A stretch of 64,000 nt of DNA from Didymella arachidicola (taxonomy: Eukaryota; Ascomycota; Dothideomycetes; Pleosporales; Didymellaceae): positions 558,001 to 622,000 of the forward strand of contig CM050002.1 of assembly GCA_016630955.3 (NCBI GenBank), written 5' to 3'. The position numbers and the translations under genes were made by a program. The notes under the pieces were generated by a model that searched no databases, had not been told where the DNA came from, and worked only from the letters and a program-made list of their open reading frames with translations. This document shows, one piece after another, positions 22,505-33,786 of the stretch; the stretch's first letter is position 1; each line of letters opens with the position of its first letter.

Positions 22505-24307
22505 TTAGCGGATGGTCATCTGCTTCGTGGCGCTCGGCTTGGTTGAGACAGCACCGGCGGCAGCGATAGAAGGCTGGCCAGGCTTCTTCTCGAAGACCTT
22601 CCAGAACTTAAGGGACTCGTCGGCAGCAGCAGTGGCCAGCATTTGACCGTCGGGACTGAGGCAGCTGTGGAGAACACGAGACTCGTGGGCGGGAATCTCC
22701 ATGTTCTTGACACCAGTAGGGTAGCTCCAGATGCTAAGGCTGTTATCAGGGAAACCGCCGCTGCTGACAATCTCCTTGTAGTGAGTGCTCCACCTCAGGC
22801 TGGTAACCTGGGAATCGGTGGCAATGTGGTTGACGCGAGCACCGGTGGTGGTGTTCCAAAAGTAGATCTGACGGTCGTTGGAACCACCTCCAGTGGCTAG
22901 GAGGTTGGATTGCCAGGGGCACCAGGAGACAGCCTTGACGGCAGCACGGTGGTTGGCCTTGGTGAACTTAGGCGCAGCGAGAGAACGTGCGTCCCAGATA
23001 GAGACCAGGTTGTCGTTAGCGCCAGTTGCGAGCTGGGCACCGTCGGCGCGCCACTCAAGACCGCAGACCTCACCGGTGTGCGAGACGAGCTCGGCAACCT
23101 TGTGCTGAGCGATGCGGACATCGTGGTTGTAGACAAGACCAGAGCGAGCGCCGGTAGAGAGGATATGTTTGTTCCAGCCCATGACACCGACACGAGTTTC
23201 GTGGCCGAACATGCTGCGGAGCTTGGTCTGCTCCTCAACATCCCAGATCTGAACCTCACCTGTACCAAGACCGACACCGACGTAGGCGCCGTCGCCAGAC
23301 CACTTCACGGAGGAGATGTATGTGTCGGCGGAGCATTCGAACAACGAGGAGACAGAGCCAGAGTCGGCAGACCAGACGTAGACATTGCGCTCGAGTCCGA
23401 TGGCGACCTGGTTGCCAGAAGACCAGTCAAGCAGGTTGAGGTAGTAATCGTCGACAAGTCCAGGAGCATCGAGAACGCGCTCGGGTGCTGAAGGAATACG
23501 GCGACGGCTCTGTGCGTTGACACCGCTTGCAGGCTTTAGAGGGCGGTTGTACTGTGATCGAAGGTCGATGGGCCTCGATGACTCCGGTGCAGCGGGCTTG
23601 AATGCGAGAATGCGCTGGGTCGGGTTGATGCCACATGCTGAGGCAAGTGTTGACTGGTATGCGACTGTCTCTGGTGCAGGCTTTGCCTTGGGCTCGTTGT
23701 CCTCTTCGTCCTCGCCAAGGTTCAGGCCTTCGAGGGCAAGCGTAACATCCTCTTCTGACCCACGACCGCCAAGGTCGAATGCACTCGCTGCATTAGCAAG
23801 TACTGTGGAACCCTCTGCCTTGGAGCTTGACTTTGGCCGTGACTCGCGGTCGATCTTGCTAGAGCCGACTGTTGCGATGGCGTCGCTGGCAGTGCGATTG
23901 GGGATGAAGCGGTCGGCAGAGTTGTATGTGATGCGAGTCTTGGTAGGGCGGGCGCGGACAGCGGTCTCCTTCTTAGCCTTGGCGGCTACGGGAGCCTTTG
24001 TCTTTGACTTTGTTGTAGTGGTGGCGGTTCCTGTGAGTGACCACTCTGATACACCCAGGTCGAGCCTCTTTGGCGAGTGGACACGGGCAATGTTCGACTT
24101 GGGAGAGGGTCTCTGGCTCTTGGAGATGGAACGCTGGAAGCGGGCCATAAGGTTACCTCCATGGATCGACTCCTGCGCCTGCGCATCGGGAGTCTGTGTC
24201 TTGGGTGTGCGAGGAGAGGGAGTCAAAGGCATCCGGCCGCCAGCGGCACGGGTGGAGAAGACCGAGTTGCGGTTCTTGACCGGAGTCAGAACAGCTGGAC
24301 TGGCCAT
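22505..24307 (-). CDS. cdc20: APC/C activator Cdc20 (Slp1/Fizzy)
   Basis: This WD40 co-activator recruits substrates such as securin and cyclin B to the anaphase-promoting complex, and is the target of the spindle checkpoint. It is a single exon of 600 aa. The C-box DRFIPNR is at residues 132-138. A stretch around QRILAFKPAAPES resembles the Mad2-interaction motif. The RRIPSAPERVLDAPGLVDDY linker leads into seven WD40 blades, and the protein ends in the Ile-Arg tail that docks on the APC. I prefer Cdc20 over Cdh1 because the Mad2-binding stretch is present. An ATG at 24307 in a GCCATG context is the start. Confidence 0.95.
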   Translation of the reverse strand: MASPAVLTPVKNRNSVFSTRAAGGRMPLTPSPRTPKTQTPDAQAQESIHGGNLMARFQRSISKSQRPSPKSNIARVHSPKRLDLGVSEWSLTGTATTTTKSKTKAPVAAKAKKETAVRARPTKTRITYNSADRFIPNRTASDAIATVGSSKIDRESRPKSSSKAEGSTVLANAASAFDLGGRGSEEDVTLALEGLNLGEDEEDNEPKAKPAPETVAYQSTLASACGINPTQRILAFKPAAPESSRPIDLRSQYNRPLKPASGVNAQSRRRIPSAPERVLDAPGLVDDYYLNLLDWSSGNQVAIGLERNVYVWSADSGSVSSLFECSADTYISSVKWSGDGAYVGVGLGTGEVQIWDVEEQTKLRSMFGHETRVGVMGWNKHILSTGARSGLVYNHDVRIAQHKVAELVSHTGEVCGLEWRADGAQLATGANDNLVSIWDARSLAAPKFTKANHRAAVKAVSWCPWQSNLLATGGGSNDRQIYFWNTTTGARVNHIATDSQVTSLRWSTHYKEIVSSGGFPDNSLSIWSYPTGVKNMEIPAHESRVLHSCLSPDGQMLATAAADESLKFWKVFEKKPGQPSIAAAGAVSTKPSATKQMTIR

Positions 24308-24974
24308 GACTGCGAAGCTCTCTTGCTAGGATGCTGTCAGACGCATGCATACACGTGAAAAGTGGGGCCTTCGTACACTGTGGTTTTTGGATATGCTGCT
24401 GTAGGTTGGTAAGATTAGTATTAGATGCTGGTGTAATCGATGCTCTGAAGTATTGATTGGAAGTTGAGTTGAGGGATTTGTGCGAAGCCTGTCTGGAGAC
24501 AAAGCAAGCAGAACGAGGTAAGGTAGTGCGGTATGGCAGCGATGGCTGTCGAGCAGGTAGCTGCTTCCTTAAAAAGGGTTTGTTTACGGTAGGCGTTGGC
24601 TGGGTGACGGCGCGGATAGACCCTCGAGCAGCGCTGGCCAGGCGATGACCTCACCCTAGCGGCCCAGCGTGCGCATAACTGGCCTTGCCGCAAATAGTGC
24701 GACGGCTCCTCAGGCAACGCAGTGAGGCAGTGTGCAAACTGCACGAAAGGAGGCAAGACGTGCGCGTGCGGTGCCCTGCTCCTGCCGGTGGTCGCCGCAA
24801 GCTGGAGGCCTTTGCTGGAGGCGCTGCTGCCGTGACTGGCTCGGCGTTCCGGGCGTTCTGCCGGTCCCAGAGCCCTTCAGTCAGCCTCAAAGACTGAACA
24901 TTTCACCGCTGCCCTAGCCCTCAGGGCCCCATGTGCGGTACCCACTTGCCGTCGACCACACTCACACGCAACCC
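24308..24974. promoter_or_regulatory. Divergent intergenic region CDC20 / kelch-BTB gene
   Basis: This 667-bp gap lies between head-to-head starts and should carry both promoters. Frames here are short and lack motifs. Confidence 0.35.
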
Positions 24975-27201
24975 ATGGCACACACTCTCGCTACCTCTGC
25001 TGCTCCCCTCCACCTGCACCCTTTGACCACGTCCAACCCCGCCGCCATATCCACACCCTCGTCCCAAGTGCAGTCGAGCACACTCGCCGCCCCGCCTGGC
25101 AGCGGCTCTTCCACCAACACCTTCCTCATGTCTGCCAGCCCGGTGCGCAGCAGTCGCAAAAGCATGGGTGATGGCTACAAGCCCAAGATGATCTCCACAA
25201 TCGGCGCCAAGCCAGCTTGCCTTGTCAATGCCTCGGTCACATATGTCGGCGACGACCAGATCTACGCCTTCGGCGGCTTCGACCAGTTCACAGACGAAGT
25301 CTACAACCACGTCTTGCGCTTAAACCTGGTCACGCGACAGTGGAATCTCGTCGACAACTACGGCGACATTCCTGGGGTGCGCATGGGTAAGTCCATCGTA
25401 CTGGTGCGGAGGACTGCACTAACTCCGTGCAGGCCATACTGCATGTCTCTGGCAGGGCAACAAGCTGCTAGTCTTCGGCGGAGAGAACGAACATCGCCAA
25501 CATCTCGCGGACGTAATAGTATTCGACCTCAAGACGGCGCACTGGACTCAGCCCGAGCTGCACGGCGTAATCCCGCGTGGCCGCGCTCGACATTCAGCGG
25601 TAATATACGACGATAAGCTCTACATTAGCGGCGGACAAACCGGGCACGACAGCGTGCTGGACGACATATGCTATCTCGACCTGAAGACATGGACCTGGTC
25701 GCGCTCGTGGCGCTTTGTACCACGCTACGACCATGCCAGCTGGATTTCGAATGGGCGGATCTGGATCTTCGGTGGAATCAACGATGACCTGGAGAAAAAC
25801 AACGAGATCTGGTGGCTCGACCTGCGTGGTAGCCCTGAGTTCGACAATGGCATGAAGTATGGCACCGGCGACCGCCAGATGACCTCCTCGCGACAACGAT
25901 TCCAGGCGCCTGCCTCTGGGCACCTTACTGCGACCGGTAGTACCGGCTACACCGCAAATTCCAGCGTGCAGTCTCATTATGCCATGAGCTCAAGCAGATC
26001 ACCCTACGTTGCACCAGGCTCTGTTTCCTCTCTCAAGTTTCATTCCAGTCCAAACCTTCCGTCACAAGCGTCTGGCACGCACTTTCACGTCTTTTCATCT
26101 GGTTGCCTACTCGACTTCGTCACGCCAGCGGAGCTAAATTGTGAGACCAGTCTATCGAGCTTGGAGCTAGACACGCTTCGATGGCAGAAAATTGCAGATG
26201 GCAAAGACCTTTACAGCCCTAATTACCGATGGCATTACTGCACGACGAATCCAGAAGGCACACATGCATGGCTTCTAGGAAGTCCTGTCGAGACGACAGC
26301 TGACGGCACACATAACAGCGAGTACCTCAGCGATGTCCTCGCAATTGATTTGCGCAAGTTTGGCATTTTGGGCAACGAGCTTGCCTCTGATGCACGATCA
26401 AAGGCCATGCCCGCTTCAGACGCCAACGTCTCTTCACATTTGACTGGTATTGGTGCTGATCTATCTACGACCTTCGATCAGCCACCAGAGACCATGAGTG
26501 GAGCAGATTTCATCATCACTGCAGATGCAGATGACGACGATAACATGGGCACAGAGCCTTCGATGGACGGTACGCCTGTATCGAGACCTATTCATGTCCA
26601 CAAGTTCATACTGCATGCACGATGGCCGCATTTTGCTAGGCTGTGGGCGGCTCAGATGTCCGAGTTCCACTCCAAGAAGATGCACATCCCGGAACCATAC
26701 TCAGCGGTCCGCGCGTTCCTGTTCTACCTCTATACCGACAGCATCGCACAAAATCCATCGAATGGCCCCACTCTTCCCGACGTAGCAGGTATGCTTGTCA
26801 TGGCCAACATTTACGATATGCCGCGTCTTCGTCTTCTGTGTGTCAACCGCTTGGCGCGTGAGCTCGACATCGAGCATGCCGCGACTATCTGGGAACGGGC
26901 TGCTACCGCAGGCGAGGAATGGCTCAAACAGCGAGCCGCAGCTTTCTGCATGCAGAACTTTGGTCGCATCGTCCGCACAGCCGGTTTCAAGAGTTTACCT
27001 GCCGGTAGTCTTATCGAGCTGTGTAACGAAGCTACGCCTGAATCGCGCATCATCGGTGCTGAAGAGCTCGAAATGCTTGGCCAGGGCCGCTTCGGCAATG
27101 CGGGCAACCGCAAGAGGAGCCTAGGCAGTGCCGGTGTGCTTACTGCAGGCGAAGAAGACGGCGATGAGGATGTGGAAGATGATGGCATGGATGTCAATTA
27201 A
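24975..27201 (+). CDS. Kelch-repeat / BTB domain protein, Ral2-like
   Basis: This encodes 726 aa in two exons, 24975-25386 and 25433-27201. The 46-nt intron (GTAAGT...GCAG) rejoins as RMGHTACLWQGNKLLVFGG. Kelch repeats (IYAFGGF, LLVFGGE, LYISGGQ, IWIFGGI) occupy about residues 85-310. After a low-complexity linker, a BTB/POZ domain starts near residue 515 (RPIHVHKFILHARWPHFARLW) with its BACK-like helices, and the tail is acidic. Fission yeast Ral2, which acts with Ras1 in mating and morphology, has this kelch-plus-BTB build, so a Ras-linked role is a reasonable inference. I start at the first ATG; an upstream in-frame GTG is ignored. A CUL3 adaptor is an alternative role. Confidence 0.85.
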
Positions 27202-27441
27202 GGAAGATCACCAGCCTCGAGAGGGCTCGATCGCACTAAAACTTCGGTAGGTGCACAGCGGAGGACGACAATCTGATATATCATAGCATTTCGGCGCGGC
27301 GCTTGGTTGTCCACTGGGAACGAAACGATTCTGAATTAGCGTAACGACGCATATGTGGGCGTTGGATATTGCGCTCTTGATATGGGCAGCATCGATAGTC
27401 TTTAGTATACTCCAGCTTTATGGTCCATCGAATGACACGAC

Positions 27442-27789
27442 TCAATGATTCAGGCCGGGTCCCCCTTCACTGGTCCGCAAACACGAAGTCCTTTCCATCT
27501 CTCCTTTCGTACCGGCATCTCGCTGGCCGCCATCAGCCTGCTCTTGCTCACGGCCAACCACAAACACACTCACACATCCCGCAACGAAGGATACAGCCCC
27601 CACGACAACGAAGAACGCAGTCCAGGATGGCACCATCCATTCTGCATTGACGTTTGAAAGACGGTGGTAAAGTCGAAGCGTTGTCGTCCAGATGGCGAGG
27701 CAGAGCAGGATCGATAGAAGGCGTTGGAGAAGCACCTGTATGGATGGAAGCTTCTGCGATGTGCGGCGAGTGGCGTGTTCGGGCAGCAT
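27442..27789 (-). CDS. Small two-TM membrane protein, member 1 of a local paralogue group
   Basis: This encodes 115 aa from an ATG at 27789. Two hydrophobic segments, at about residues 20-42 (LLSILLCLAIWTTTLRLY) and 57-78 (FFVVVGAVSFVAGCVSVFVV), are joined by a short polar loop, with a hydrophilic tail. No known family is recognised. The pattern I-W-x-T...Y-x-R, then 15-20 polar residues ending in an aromatic, then a G/A-rich helix, recurs in the two minus-strand genes that follow. The similarity is weak but runs along the whole unit. A spliced longer form cannot be excluded. Confidence 0.5.
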   Translation of the reverse strand: MLPEHATRRTSQKLPSIQVLLQRLLSILLCLAIWTTTLRLYHRLSNVNAEWMVPSWTAFFVVVGAVSFVAGCVSVFVVGREQEQADGGQRDAGTKGEMERTSCLRTSEGGPGLNH

Positions 27790-28403
27790 GATAATATCGC
27801 TTCGTTACGATCGTATTTTATGTAGCTGGTTGAGTATATCGTGCTTGCTGGCGTAGGCGTACAGAGGCTCTCGATAGACGCTAACAATCGTGCAGTGAAC
27901 GCCGTGAGTAGGTTCGCGCAGCCGTACTTGTCGGTCCGAAGCAAGTAGTTTGCGTAGTGGGAGTGTGATAGCGTGTGCTTGTCGTTTTGTGTTTGATGTT
28001 ACCAAAGAGGTGCGTGATTTTCGCTTTGAGGGATATATTTCTATGTACCACAAACGGGATCCTGCAAACATCCATTACCTAACGCTTACCTATTGAGCCG
28101 TGCCTGAATCCTGTCGAAAACCTGAGCGCTGTCATCAGGTAATGCGGAAACTCGTGCAGCATCGAGATCGATCAAGTACTGTCGCAAGTGTAAACGAAAT
28201 GTCAGCCCGCCATGTGCTCCTTCCTCAAATCAGTCCTGGCCTGCGCCTTCTTCCGATGCATCGACTCTATTCAGTGAGTGCGCCATAATATGAGGACGCC
28301 CTTGTCCTCTGCTTCTCCTTCCGCACCTCTTTATTTCCTCTCTTCTCACGGTTGTTCGTCCTCTCAGCAATAGCAGTGCTCGACCCTCCTCCCAGGTCTG
28401 CAT
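27790..28403. other. Intergenic region between small membrane-protein genes 1 and 2
   Basis: Short frames on the minus strand (27805-28075) have no motif, and I see no clear gene. The upstream elements of gene 1 should lie here. Confidence 0.35.
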
Positions 28404-28742
28404 TCACAGCCAGAGCCCATATAATCCCGCAACATTAAGGAGACACCCTGTGTTGATGGTGAGCACACTTAGACAATATCCCTGGCTCCAAGCCTTTGAT
28501 CTGGCATCTAGATAGAAGTGGCCTCGATAGTAGATGTAGTCCCCCATCGACCATCCTACTACGCCGCAAAAGAGCCTGGGAACAGTGGCCTTGAGTCCGC
28601 CTTTCCAAGGTCGAGTCCAGTGCCCAAGCCCATACAAGCCGGCACAAGCAAGGACGAAGCCGACACTGGTCACGAACACGCGTAGCCAGACATTCTTCGA
28701 TTCGACGTTTGGATATGATTCTACTCGGTAGATGGTCTGCAT
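28404..28742 (-). CDS. Small membrane protein with an internal tandem repeat, member 2
   Basis: The frame gives 112 aa from the ATG at 28742, but coding similarity continues upstream without an ATG to about 28823 (ending at a TGA at 28824-28826). An upstream exon is therefore likely. With that extension the protein holds two copies of a 66-71-residue unit. Each copy starts LP/VP-x-LFC, has a W five residues after the Cys, then an IY pair, and ends AGLYGL (residues 34-39 and 105-110). Four membrane helices are predicted by eye. No family is recognised. The next gene upstream, at 29143-29454, carries the same unit once. The exact 5' exon is unresolved. Confidence 0.5.
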   Translation of the reverse strand: MQTIYRVESYPNVESKNVWLRVFVTSVGFVLACAGLYGLGHWTRPWKGGLKATVPRLFCGVVGWSMGDYIYYRGHFYLDARSKAWSQGYCLSVLTINTGCLLNVAGLYGLWL

Positions 28743-28826
28743 GGTCAGCCAGATTGATGCGGTGCAGAAGAGGCTCGGGAGAAAGATGCGTATAAGTAAT
28801 ATCGATCGGACGTCCGAATCGCCTCA

Positions 28827-29142
28827 AAATGTTCTGCGGGTTATGCGCTCTGGTAGCACATTGGAGATAAGACACGTATGATGAGAAGTGGTGTTCATGA
28901 AATAGGCGAGTCGCTATTACTGGCGTTGGAGTATGCAATGGTTGCTGAGACAGACTTGAGGGGAAGGCTTTGACAGGATGTTGTGAGATTAGTGCGTCGT
29001 TCGGCAGATCGAGCCGAGAGAGAGCAACGCAGATGACGGGTAAGCTCGTGGTAGTCTTCCATCCGACAGAAGCGCTGAGGTTTGTAGTATCTTGAGTAAA
29101 AAACCCGACTACGATCTCTCTCCCTATGTCGCACAAACACCT
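28827..29142. other. Upstream region of small membrane-protein gene 2
   Basis: It probably contains the missing first exon of gene 2, since the gene's open frame closes at 28826 without a start. I could not find an ATG exon with a donor of matching phase. Confidence 0.3.
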
Positions 29143-29454
29143 TCACTGGACGCTCCCTTCACCGTCCTCTTTCTTTTGCAGCTCAGTTCCACCTTGACTC
29201 CCACTCCGACTTTTCTGGCTCTCTGCAGATCTGAATTCTTTCACACTACTCTCTTCATTCAACTGTAGAAATCCACACAGTCCGGAAGCAGCAAGGATAA
29301 CGCCTACACTCAACACGAGAACGTCAAGCCAGAGCTCTTTCCAGCCTGTTGTTGAACGTGTGAGGTTCTTGAGGACGGTGTGACTGATCGCCATCCAGCC
29401 AATGTTCAGCCAGATAAGGTTCGTGACTAAGAAAAGAATCGATTGGGTTGCCAT
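29143..29454 (-). CDS. Small two-TM membrane protein, member 3
   Basis: This encodes 103 aa from the ATG at 29454 (MATQSILFLVTNLIWLN). Two hydrophobic segments, at residues 4-24 and 44-64 (LWLDVLVLSVGVILAASGLC), precede a charged tail rich in E, K and S. The second helix aligns with residues 19-39 of the neighbouring gene 2: W-L, V, S-V-G, I/V-L-A and G-L-x-G in the same spacing. No known domain. A longer frame exists only through a non-ATG start. Confidence 0.5.
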   Translation of the reverse strand: MATQSILFLVTNLIWLNIGWMAISHTVLKNLTRSTTGWKELWLDVLVLSVGVILAASGLCGFLQLNEESSVKEFRSAESQKSRSGSQGGTELQKKEDGEGSVQ

Positions 29455-30099
29455 TCTATACTCCGACAGCGCTGTGGTTGTAGAGTGGCGTGGTAGCGAA
29501 TATGGTACGAGTGTGTCAGAATGTGGAATTCGGACTACTGGCGAGCTGGAAAATGAATGGCAACGCGTTCGATGTTTCAAGGGATGTTCATTCAATATAG
29601 CAAACTTACAAGTTGCGCATGTGTGTCAGGCGCATGATGGAGGTTGCGGCATTTTTGCGGATGCGCAGGTGTGGCTCGTCGATCACGAGAATGTTGCCTT
29701 GTCTTATCACAGGTCACGGTTCACAGGTCACGGTGATACCAGCGGCGAAATAGCCAAAGAGATAATCGGCTTGCCTATTACAGGCGATGCCTCCTCCAGG
29801 CTGAATATGATGATGGCTCTCACGGTCATTGCTATATAAGCGATTGTTGTCGCTATTAGCGTCGTTGGTGCTACTTTCATTAATGATGTCAGTGTTGTCT
29901 TCATCGGGGTCATCTCAATTTTAATATAGGTCTCTCAAGATGTTTGCCATACTATGTGTTCAAACCTGGTATTTCACCAAATAGGGCGTAGCAATATGAG
30001 CATATCGAAGCGACCGTACGCGGATGGACAGTATTGTGCGCATATAGCTTCAATGCCAACGAACATCTTCTGCGTCGGCCTGATAGGCCGCAGCTGCGC
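29455..30099. other. Intergenic region with a short direct repeat
   Basis: A 14-bp direct repeat (TCACAGGTCACGGT) occurs twice within 29708-29735. I see no gene. Confidence 0.35.
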
Positions 30100-31325
30100 T
30101 TAGAATGGTCGGTAGAGCCACTGCGAAGGATGAAAAAAGACCTCAAACTCAACACCACCGAAGACGCCAATCGCTGGGAACAGGTCAAAATCGCCCCTCA
30201 GACCCACGGTACCGCCTTCACTTCGTGCATCCAGCTCCTCGTTGCCGTCCCAGCCTCCCTCTTTCTTGCCGTTGCGGGTAAAGAACACTTCGACGTCCAT
30301 TAGCGCTCCCTGCTGATCTGCTTCATAGCTTGGAGAGTTCTTTGGAATTGCAAACTTCATGCCGATGCCAACAGTGTCGCCGGGTGCGAAGGCCGTCGTA
30401 AAATCTACACCGCCCCAAGTATCGTTCACATACCTGATGTCCAGTTAGAAGAGCATCTTTTGATGAACATTACTATCACTTACTTTCGCCCATCATCTCC
30501 ATGCACCCCGAGGCTACCACGCTGCCAACCAGGTAACCGGAAAGTGGGATATGGTGGTGCAACGAATCCAACGGCAATGCCAGCTTCCGCCTCTTCAAGA
30601 GAAAATCCACCTCGACCAATACCGGTAACCTTCAGTTCAAAGTAGATTGTCTTTGGACGTTGAGTTCGCAGCGGTGTATCTACGATAGCGGAATACATTG
30701 GCAGATTTGTCAAGATGCTGGAGTCACGGCAGTTGTCATGGGTGCGAACCTTCCAATGCCCAGCTTGCGGTTGCGGCGCGATATCTCCAACGAAGCTTGG
30801 CGCGCGTAAGAGCGCGAGTTGCGCATTCTGGATAGCTGCATGGGTCGATGGAGCAATGTTGTAAGGCGACCAGAGGGGATTTGCATTGCACCAATTGTAC
30901 GCTCGGTCGCCCTCGTCCACAGTCGAGTTGGCTGTCGGGGAACTTTCATATCCAATGGATGGTAGTGGCGGTAAAAGAGCAGTATCTGGAATCACCTGCC
31001 AGTTGTGCTGTACTGGCGCTTCGTAGCTTGGTGTTGCCTGATCTTGATATTGGGTTGGTGGCGGGCCTGGTGGCGGTGCATAACTTGGGTGCGTGAAGTG
31101 TGCTGGGGGCGGTCCTGGAGGTGCCGAATATTCTGACTTTGACGAAGATTGGGCCGGGGGCGGACCTGGAGGCGCCTGATACTTCTCGGTAGGTGTGTTC
31201 TGTTGCTGGGAAGGCGAATAGTATGGGATGTTAGGGTGTAGTTGCTGTTGCGTGCGTCCTCCAGAAGGCTGCTGTTGAGCGCTATGGTCCTCGCCTTTGA
31301 CCTTCTCTTTCAACTTCTTGAACAT
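30100..31325 (-). CDS. SPRY-domain protein with a proline-rich N-terminus
   Basis: This encodes 391 aa in two exons, 31325-30484 and 30433-30100. The 50-nt intron (30434-30483, GTAAGT...TCAG) carries a CTAAC branch. The N-terminus is basic (MFKKLKEKVKGEDH) and followed by four PPGPPPAQ-type repeats within residues 50-100. The SPRY/B30.2-like fold runs from about residue 190 to the end (KTIYFELKVTGIGRG...IAVGFVAPPYP, then GDTVGIGM after the intron). Yeast Ssh4/Ear1 use a similar domain as adaptors for the ubiquitin ligase Rsp5, but they have a membrane anchor and PY motifs that I do not see here. A cytosolic protein-binding role is inferred. Confidence 0.8.
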
Positions 31326-31673
31326 GATGTAGATTTGGTGTCACGAGTAGAGCTATGTACTCTTGATGGTTGATGCAATTAGCGGAGTTTGCTAAGTAGA
31401 GCTTGGTGCTGTACGCAGAGAGTGCAGTCGAACGATTCTGGCCAGGAGCAAAGGCAAACAATTTGCGATGATGCTTATGAGGTCTTGTATAACCTGGAGA
31501 CAAATGGGGCGCATAAGAGATGAAAGACAGAACTGTGGCTGTGCTGTAGTCATGATGTTGTTTGAAACGTCATGCCGGCTTGGCAGCCTCCTCGTTGGTC
31601 CCTTATCGAGATCTCTTTCCCTCCCCAACACATTTGTATCGCAGTAGTTGCTAAGAACAAGTGAGAAATCTAT
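31326..31673. other. Intergenic region SPRY gene / DUF1446 gene
   Basis: This holds the SPRY gene promoter and the DUF1446 3' end. I see no further structure. Confidence 0.4.
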
Positions 31674-33786
31674 CTACAATCTGGAGCCGTTCATTGCACC
31701 CGCATCCGCTACATTTCTACGCTCTTCCAGGAGCTTGATTGGCACATCAGCCTCAACGTCTCTCAGCCAATCGCCCATGCCCTTTGCAAAGGAGTCGAGC
31801 CTACTGCTCCCACTTACACCTCTTCCCAGTACGCCATACACCACGAAGTGGACCGCCATGATCTTCGGAAACTCGACTCGCTCGATATAGAATTTGTCGT
31901 TCCAGCTTTCGCCAAACATCTCTTTCACTTTTGTGATAGTGAGGTAGGTACGAAGCCAGTCCCATGACTCTGCGTATAGAGGAGATGAGGCAGGGTAGGC
32001 TGAGGGCAGCTGGGTGGGGATGAAAAAGCCTATGTTTGCATTGCCGCCCTTATCTCCGCTGCGTGCAAGCGCGATGTCACCAAGTCTCGCCCGTGCCGTC
32101 TCACCGAGTGATCGCAGGTTGACGGGATCGCGAGTCTCGTAGCTTTCTCGCTTGCTGAGCTCTTCGAATCGCGGCGGCGGTGTGGTGGGGATGCTCACAA
32201 TTTCTGCCTTGCCAGAAATCTTGCTAGGTCCTAAAATGTTGATTGAGGTCTTGAGCGACGACTGTGGGTAGATGGCTGGGTAGTAAGAGATGTACGGCTT
32301 TGGTATCGCTGTGCGATGATCTGAAGTGCTGTGAAAGCCTGAGTAGTGCTGCATTGCGAATTCTCCGAGGAGACTGGCCAGCCCAAGGTTCACATTGGCA
32401 TCGCTTGCCTCTGCGAAGATGCGCAAATACGTCGTCGACCTCAGCTGGCTTCTTGGGTTCGTCTCAGGTACGCCTATCCGCTGAAACTCTAAGATATCGA
32501 ATCTGTCTAGGATCCCGAGCCGCTTCAGACCAAATTTGAGCATTCGCTCGAACAGCTCGAATTTCTCTGCAGTGCCGTAGCCAGTAGCATTGACTACAAT
32601 CTCACTCTGGTAGCCGGCACGGTAGAAGACGGCCAATTTTGTCGTAGGAGGCGGTGGCGCGCCCTTGATGCCCCAGAGGCGAACTCGGTTCTTCCCTTCT
32701 GCCTTGACCTGTACGTTGTCGAGTATCGCTTTGACATCGCTATTCAGGTAGACGTTTCCTTGCAACTCGTACAAAAACTGACACTTGACAGTGTCTTCGG
32801 TCACGAATCCTTTCTTCGCGTCATGCTTCGTGATGACACACGTCCCATCTCTTTCGACCTCAGCGATACCGAACGTAATGTCGAACAGGTCGTCTAGCGA
32901 ATATTCATAAAAGCCCGCGAAGTTCGAGCCTGTCACATAGCCACTACACTCGATCAGATGGCCAGCGACCAGCGCTCCCGCGAGCTCGTCGTAGTCATTG
33001 TCCCGCCAGCTATACCAGTACCACGCCGCTCCGATCACCTACAGCTGTCAGAAAGCCTCGACTCGCCGTCTAAGTGACTTACTGGACTGGCATCCGCAAC
33101 TCGTCCTGCGATGATAATATCTGTACCTTGCTCGAGTCCCCTGACAATTTCGCGAGCGCCAAGATACGCATTTGCGCTGACAATCGGCTTGTCATTCTTT
33201 TCTAGCAGATCTAATGCATGATCCGCTACCGTGACCTCGCTGTTCTCAGAGTCTAGATGTGGCGGTAACCCTGTCTTGCGAATGTCTTTCATCTCTTCGA
33301 TCAGATTGTCACCAAGCACAAACGCAACCTTCAGATCCAGTCCCCTGCTCGTCACCTGGCGAAGACTTAGCGGCTAATTTCGAAATCTGGATTAAGGCTC
33401 ACCAGCTCTTGCACTTTTTCGGCCAAGCCCCTTGGATTATGCGCTCCTCCATTGACTACCACTTTGATCCTCTTTTCCGCCAAGAGGTCAATAGTCTGCT
33501 CAATCCCGTCCCAAGCAGTCTGTTCCCATCCAGGATGCGTGCCGGCAGCGTGGGCCTGTGCATTTTCTGCGATATTGACTTCGGCGAGATAATCGCCTGT
33601 GATGAAGTCGACGTCTCCCAGCTCGGCCTGGTAGCGCATATGATATCCAGGGTCAGCTGGGAGGGATTAGCACTGGAAGGAGGGGGAAAAAGCCACTGCA
33701 CCTTTGTACCCTGAGCAGTTGGCAATTCGTACAACACGCGATCCTCGTTGGGATGTCCATCGCGTGCTGTAGTTTGCTGCAGACAT
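31674..33786 (-). CDS. DUF1446 / AtuA-like acyclic terpene utilisation protein
   Basis: This encodes 658 aa in four exons: 33786-33702, 33656-33403, 33355-33083 and 33038-31674. The introns are 45, 47 and 44 nt. Each junction restores the family sequence: NCSGYK-ADPGYHMRYQ, AEKVQEL-VTSRGLDLK and RVADASP-VIGAAWYWY. Signature parts are GDVDFITGDYLAE, VNGGAHNPRG, IIAGRVADASP and, near the C-terminus, ARSGDKGGNANIGF. Bacterial AtuA belongs to the citronellol/geraniol (acyclic terpene) catabolic operon; the enzymatic step is not established. The gene is head to head with a CoA-transferase gene, which fits acyl-CoA based catabolism. The start lies at MSAANYSTRW; the first intron's GTGCAG donor is weak. 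Confidence 0.88.

Noticed and set aside
33356..33402. Apparent frame break in the DUF1446 gene
   Set aside because: A 47-nt intron with GTGAGC donor, CTAAG branch-like site and CCAG acceptor restores the family sequence exactly.
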